From JANXVV01 sp038230975 (lineage in GTDB: Bacteria > Planctomycetota > Phycisphaerae > Tepidisphaerales > Tepidisphaeraceae): 9,364 nucleotides of DNA. Shown here in pieces: positions 7,331-9,364 of this stretch. The notes under the pieces were generated by a model that searched no databases, had not been told where the DNA came from, and saw only the letters and a list, made by a program, of their open reading frames with translations. The stretch lies in contig JBBRMF010000204.1 in assembly GCA_038230975.1 (NCBI GenBank), positions 1 through 9,364 of the forward strand, written 5' to 3'. Each line of letters opens with the position of its first letter. Position 1 is the first letter of the stretch. The translations under genes were made by a program, and so were the position numbers.

Positions 7331-7359
7331 AAAATAACGAGGACGGGGGAAAGAGGCAA
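7331..7359 (-). promoter_or_regulatory. Candidate sigma70-type promoter of the mre operon
   Basis: On the minus strand, TTGCCT (7359-7354) and TATTTT (7336-7331) are separated by exactly 17 bases. Each matches four of six consensus positions for the -35 and -10 boxes. The site lies in the divergent gap between mreB and the SIMPL gene and would give a leader of about 85 bases. It is the best pair I found there by eye. The call is tentative because the sigma-factor consensus for this organism is not known. Confidence 0.35.
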
Positions 7360-7493
7360 ATGAATGGAAAGCTCATGATCGGATTTCACACAATCGAACC
7401 TCAGAATGAATTCGTCGCGCACCGGAACTTTCTGCGTGCGACTGCGTCAAACAAAGCACGTTACGACAATGATGTTCATTCGACGAGGTTCTC

Positions 7494-8222
7494 ATGCGTT
7501 TCTGTACCTGTTTGCTCTCCGCAGTTTTCATCTTCTCATTTCAATCAGTCGCGCAGGAAATGCCGGTTCATGCTCCACCAAGATCGATCAGCATCACCGG
7601 AGAATCGATCGTGTACGTCGTGCCGGACGAAGTGATTGTCAATTTTGGCGTTCAGACCTTTGATCCCAGTCTCGACAAAGCCAAGAATCAGAACGATGAG
7701 CAATCAACGCGCTTGCTCAAGGCTATTAAATCGCTCGGCGTTGAAGACAAACACGTAAAGACCGACACATTGAACGTCGAAATTCGATATGAAAATAATC
7801 GCCGCGCGATCGAAGGGTACGAAACCCGCCGGATTTATTCAATCACCCTGAAAGACACCAAGCTGTTAGAGCGACTGATCGACTCCGGATTGAAGAACGG
7901 CGCCAATCTCCTGTACGGATTTGAATTTAAAACTTCCGAATTGCGAAAGCACTGCGATCAGGCGCGGAAGATGGCCATCAAAGCCGCGAAAGAAAAAGCG
8001 ATTGCGCTCGCCGGTGAGTTGGACATGAAAATCGGCAAACCCCGCACCATCGGCGAAGGGTCCATCGGATATTTCGGCCGCTCGTTTAACGGAAATATGT
8101 ATGCCAACACGTCACAGAATGCCGTTCAGACAGCGGTCGGCGGTGGTGAAGGCGGCGAAACGATTCCTCTTGGGCAGATGGCCGTGCAGGCTTCCGTAAG
8201 CGTCACATTCGACCTTGAATAA
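7494..8222 (+). CDS. Secreted SIMPL-domain (DUF541) protein
   Basis: This 242-residue protein begins with a signal peptide (hydrophobic stretch about 5-17, probable signal peptidase I cut after Ala20 in QSVA-QE). The mature part matches the SIMPL/DUF541 family. It opens with SISITGESIVYVVPDEVIVNFGVQT and an alternating strand pattern, then a helix with repeated K-A-x-x-x-N residues. GVEDKHVKTDTLNVEIRYE follows, where family members have a 'I..DI.T..LSI.P.Y' motif. Later comes a KAAKEKAIALAGELDMKIGKP helix-turn, and the protein ends in a conserved VSVTFDLE strand. Relatives include periplasmic BP26/OMP28-type proteins that can form ring-like oligomers. Their precise role is unclear, and some are linked to envelope or oxidative stress. 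The ATG at 7494 has GAGG five bases upstream. A Gly-rich segment (about 216-221) precedes the last strand. The gene is divergent from mreB and convergent with mqnC. Confidence 0.9.
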   Translation: MRFCTCLLSAVFIFSFQSVAQEMPVHAPPRSISITGESIVYVVPDEVIVNFGVQTFDPSLDKAKNQNDEQSTRLLKAIKSLGVEDKHVKTDTLNVEIRYENNRRAIEGYETRRIYSITLKDTKLLERLIDSGLKNGANLLYGFEFKTSELRKHCDQARKMAIKAAKEKAIALAGELDMKIGKPRTIGEGSIGYFGRSFNGNMYANTSQNAVQTAVGGGEGGETIPLGQMAVQASVSVTFDLE

Positions 8223-8289
8223 CGCGTATTTCCTAAACGAGAGTCCAGCGATTCCGTCGCGAGATATTTTGCTGAGTAGATAAATCCCG

Positions 8290-8302
8290 GCGGCTGAGCC
8301 GC
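8290..8302. terminator. Small GC hairpin in the convergent gap, possible bidirectional terminator
   Basis: GCGGC-TGA-GCCGC forms a 5-bp GC stem with a 3-base loop in the 91-bp gap between the stops of the SIMPL gene and mqnC. Position suits a shared terminator. Neither strand has a clear T-run after it, so if it acts at all it is a weak or factor-assisted terminator. The rest of the gap shows nothing recognisable. Confidence 0.3.
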
Positions 8303-8313
8303 ATGGTTATCGT

Positions 8314-9364
8314 TTATCCCCCCTTGCCTCGTAGCGGTCCTTCCGCAATTTCTCCGAGCAACGGCAACTGAATCCTCACACTGCGATCGGCACCATCATC
8401 CAAGCCCGGCGCTGCCCCGATGAACTGCTTATCAATCTGTTTCACATCCCGGATCGGCGGATGGAGTTGTGGCACCAGATCCGGTGAATCGGCACCTTCA
8501 TGCCGTTTCAACACGTTGTAATATTGATCCCGCTGCACCGGCACCCAACCCGCATCCCGAATCAACCGGCAAATCTCGCGCTCTTCCAACTTGTAAGAAG
8601 TGCCCGCCGCGCTGACTACATTTTCTTCCATCATCACGCTGCCCATGTCATTGGCCCCGAAGAACATTGCCAACTGCCCGATCTTCGGCCCCATCGTGAC
8701 CCATGAACTTTGCAGGGAGGGAATGTTGTCAAAATAAAGCCGCGCGATCGCGAGCATACGTAGATATTCATCCGCGCCGGCCATGCGAACAATGCGGCCT
8801 TTTTGAATATCCTCTAAAGGAGAGTCGTCGTAAGGCCCGTGAATCGTCTCATCCCATTCTCTCGCCCGACCTAGAGAAGTATTCTCCCGTTGGAACGGCC
8901 AATGAATGAACGCGGTGTACGAGCCAAATGACGAATGACGAAATCCGAATGACGAATCAATGTCGAATGACGATTTCGCAAACACCCCCCGCCACCGCTT
9001 CTGCACACGACGCGATACAGCATCGAAACCTTCTTCTCTTCCATTCGTCATTCGACTTTCGTCATTCGTCGTTCTCGCGCCAGCGTGCGCATAGTCCTGC
9101 ATATCCCGCAACGCGCTCATATGCTCAATGCGCTCCCTCACGAATTCAATATGCCCAATGAGCATCGTGCAGGAAGTATTCATCCCCTCTTCATGGGCAA
9201 CCCGCATTACCCGAAGCCAGTCGTCACCCGTGCATTTCCCAAGTCCAATGCGGCGTCGAACCCGCGGCGCAAAAATCTCTCCCCCACCCCCCGGAATCGT
9301 AGCCAATCCGGCGGCCTTAAATCGCCGAATGATCTCCCGCACATCCATCTTGAAAAACCGCTCA
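8314..9364 (-). CDS. mqnC: MqnC, cyclic dehypoxanthine futalosine synthase, 5' end outside window, with in-frame insertion
   Basis: This radical-SAM enzyme of the futalosine route to menaquinone cyclises dehypoxanthine futalosine. The frame stays open to the window edge. The ATG at 9348 is internal, because family sequence (ERFFKMDVREII) continues upstream. The N-terminal part with the CxxxCxxC iron-sulfur motif is therefore not seen. Diagnostic strings, numbered from that Met, are IPGGGGEIF (18-26), NTSCTMLIGHIE (57-68), TAFIHWPFQ (145-153), SWVTMGPKIGQLAMFFGAND (215-234), EENVVSAAGT (241-250) and VQRDQYY (271-277). These fit MqnC better than MqnE or CofH. About 53 extra residues (91-143) separate the QD-x-x-x-x-G motif from TAFI, where relatives have only a two- or three-residue turn. 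They coincide with an inverted-repeat element. About 60 further residues follow the usual C-terminal end. The enzyme may still fold, since the insertion lies in a helix-to-strand loop. Confidence 0.88.
   Translation of the reverse strand, partial: ERFFKMDVREIIRRFKAAGLATIPGGGGEIFAPRVRRRIGLGKCTGDDWLRVMRVAHEEGMNTSCTMLIGHIEFVRERIEHMSALRDMQDYAHAGARTTNDESRMTNGREEGFDAVSRRVQKRWRGVFAKSSFDIDSSFGFRHSSFGSYTAFIHWPFQRENTSLGRAREWDETIHGPYDDSPLEDIQKGRIVRMAGADEYLRMLAIARLYFDNIPSLQSSWVTMGPKIGQLAMFFGANDMGSVMMEENVVSAAGTSYKLEEREICRLIRDAGWVPVQRDQYYNVLKRHEGADSPDLVPQLHPPIRDVKQIDKQFIGAAPGLDDGADRSVRIQLPLLGEIAEGPLRGKGG
8927..9073. repeat. 147-bp element with 31-bp inverted ends, in frame inside mqnC
   Basis: The left arm (8927-8957) and the reverse complement of the right arm (9043-9073) agree at 28 of 31 positions. 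Both are built on the heptamer AATGACG. It occurs at 8927, 8934, 8948 and 8966 on the + strand, and as CGTCATT at 9046 and 9060, with a one-mismatch copy at 9067. An 85-bp centre separates the arms. The element fills almost exactly the segment of mqnC that has no counterpart in the family. Its 147 bases equal 49 codons, so the frame is kept. It encodes no transposase, so any movement would depend on a factor from elsewhere. I associate GAATGACGAATGAC-type arrays with intergenic repeats of planctomycete and verrucomicrobial genomes, but I recall this and have not checked it. The exact ends are uncertain by several bases. Confidence 0.85.

Noticed and set aside
7430..7475. Sigma70-type promoter for the SIMPL gene
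   Set aside because: The best -10-like site (GACAAT) has no acceptable -35 partner at 16-18 bases, so no promoter is called.
8927..9073. Short repeated units as a CRISPR array
   Set aside because: Units are 7 bases, contiguous and inverted around a single centre. There are no regular spacers and no cas genes.
8917..9078. mqnC as a frameshifted pseudogene
   Set aside because: The frame is continuous through both sides of the insertion, and all downstream family motifs are intact, so an in-frame insertion is the simpler reading.

Overview
The window reads as a chromosomal segment of a Gram-negative-type bacterium, most likely of the Planctomycetota/PVC group. This placement is an inference. 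It rests on a complete rod-shape (elongasome) operon, a futalosine-pathway menaquinone gene, a SIMPL-domain secreted protein, and a GAATGACG-type inverted repeat of a kind I associate with planctomycete and verrucomicrobial genomes. No rRNA, tRNA, phage, transposase or CRISPR array is visible.

Layout. Positions 1-335 (+) hold the C-terminal end of a protein with a CBM_4_9-type carbohydrate-binding domain. Its stop codon lies two bases from the stop of the convergent gene rodA. From 7239 down to 338 (-) runs one tightly packed operon. In transcription order it is mreB, mreC, mreD, mrdA (PBP2), a DUF3592-like two-pass membrane protein, then rodA. Gaps are 0-65 bp, and the last two genes overlap by four bases. 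MreB (actin-like filament), MreC and MreD (inner-membrane/periplasmic scaffold), PBP2 (transpeptidase) and RodA (SEDS glycosyltransferase) together form the machine that inserts lateral-wall peptidoglycan. The extra membrane protein is the non-canonical member.

A 254-bp divergent intergenic region (7240-7493) holds the probable mre promoter and an mreB leader with three small hairpins. From 7494 to 8222 (+) lies a secreted SIMPL-domain protein. It converges across a 91-bp gap on mqnC (8314 to beyond 9364, -), whose 5' end is cut off by the window edge.

The most unusual observation is inside mqnC. A 147-bp element with 31-bp imperfect inverted ends sits in frame in the radical-SAM coding sequence and adds about 50 residues without breaking the frame. 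Secondary points are the membrane protein built into the elongasome operon, a perfect 15-bp hairpin between mreB and mreC, a RodA lacking the aspartate of its QPDLGT-like motif, and an enlarged PBP2.
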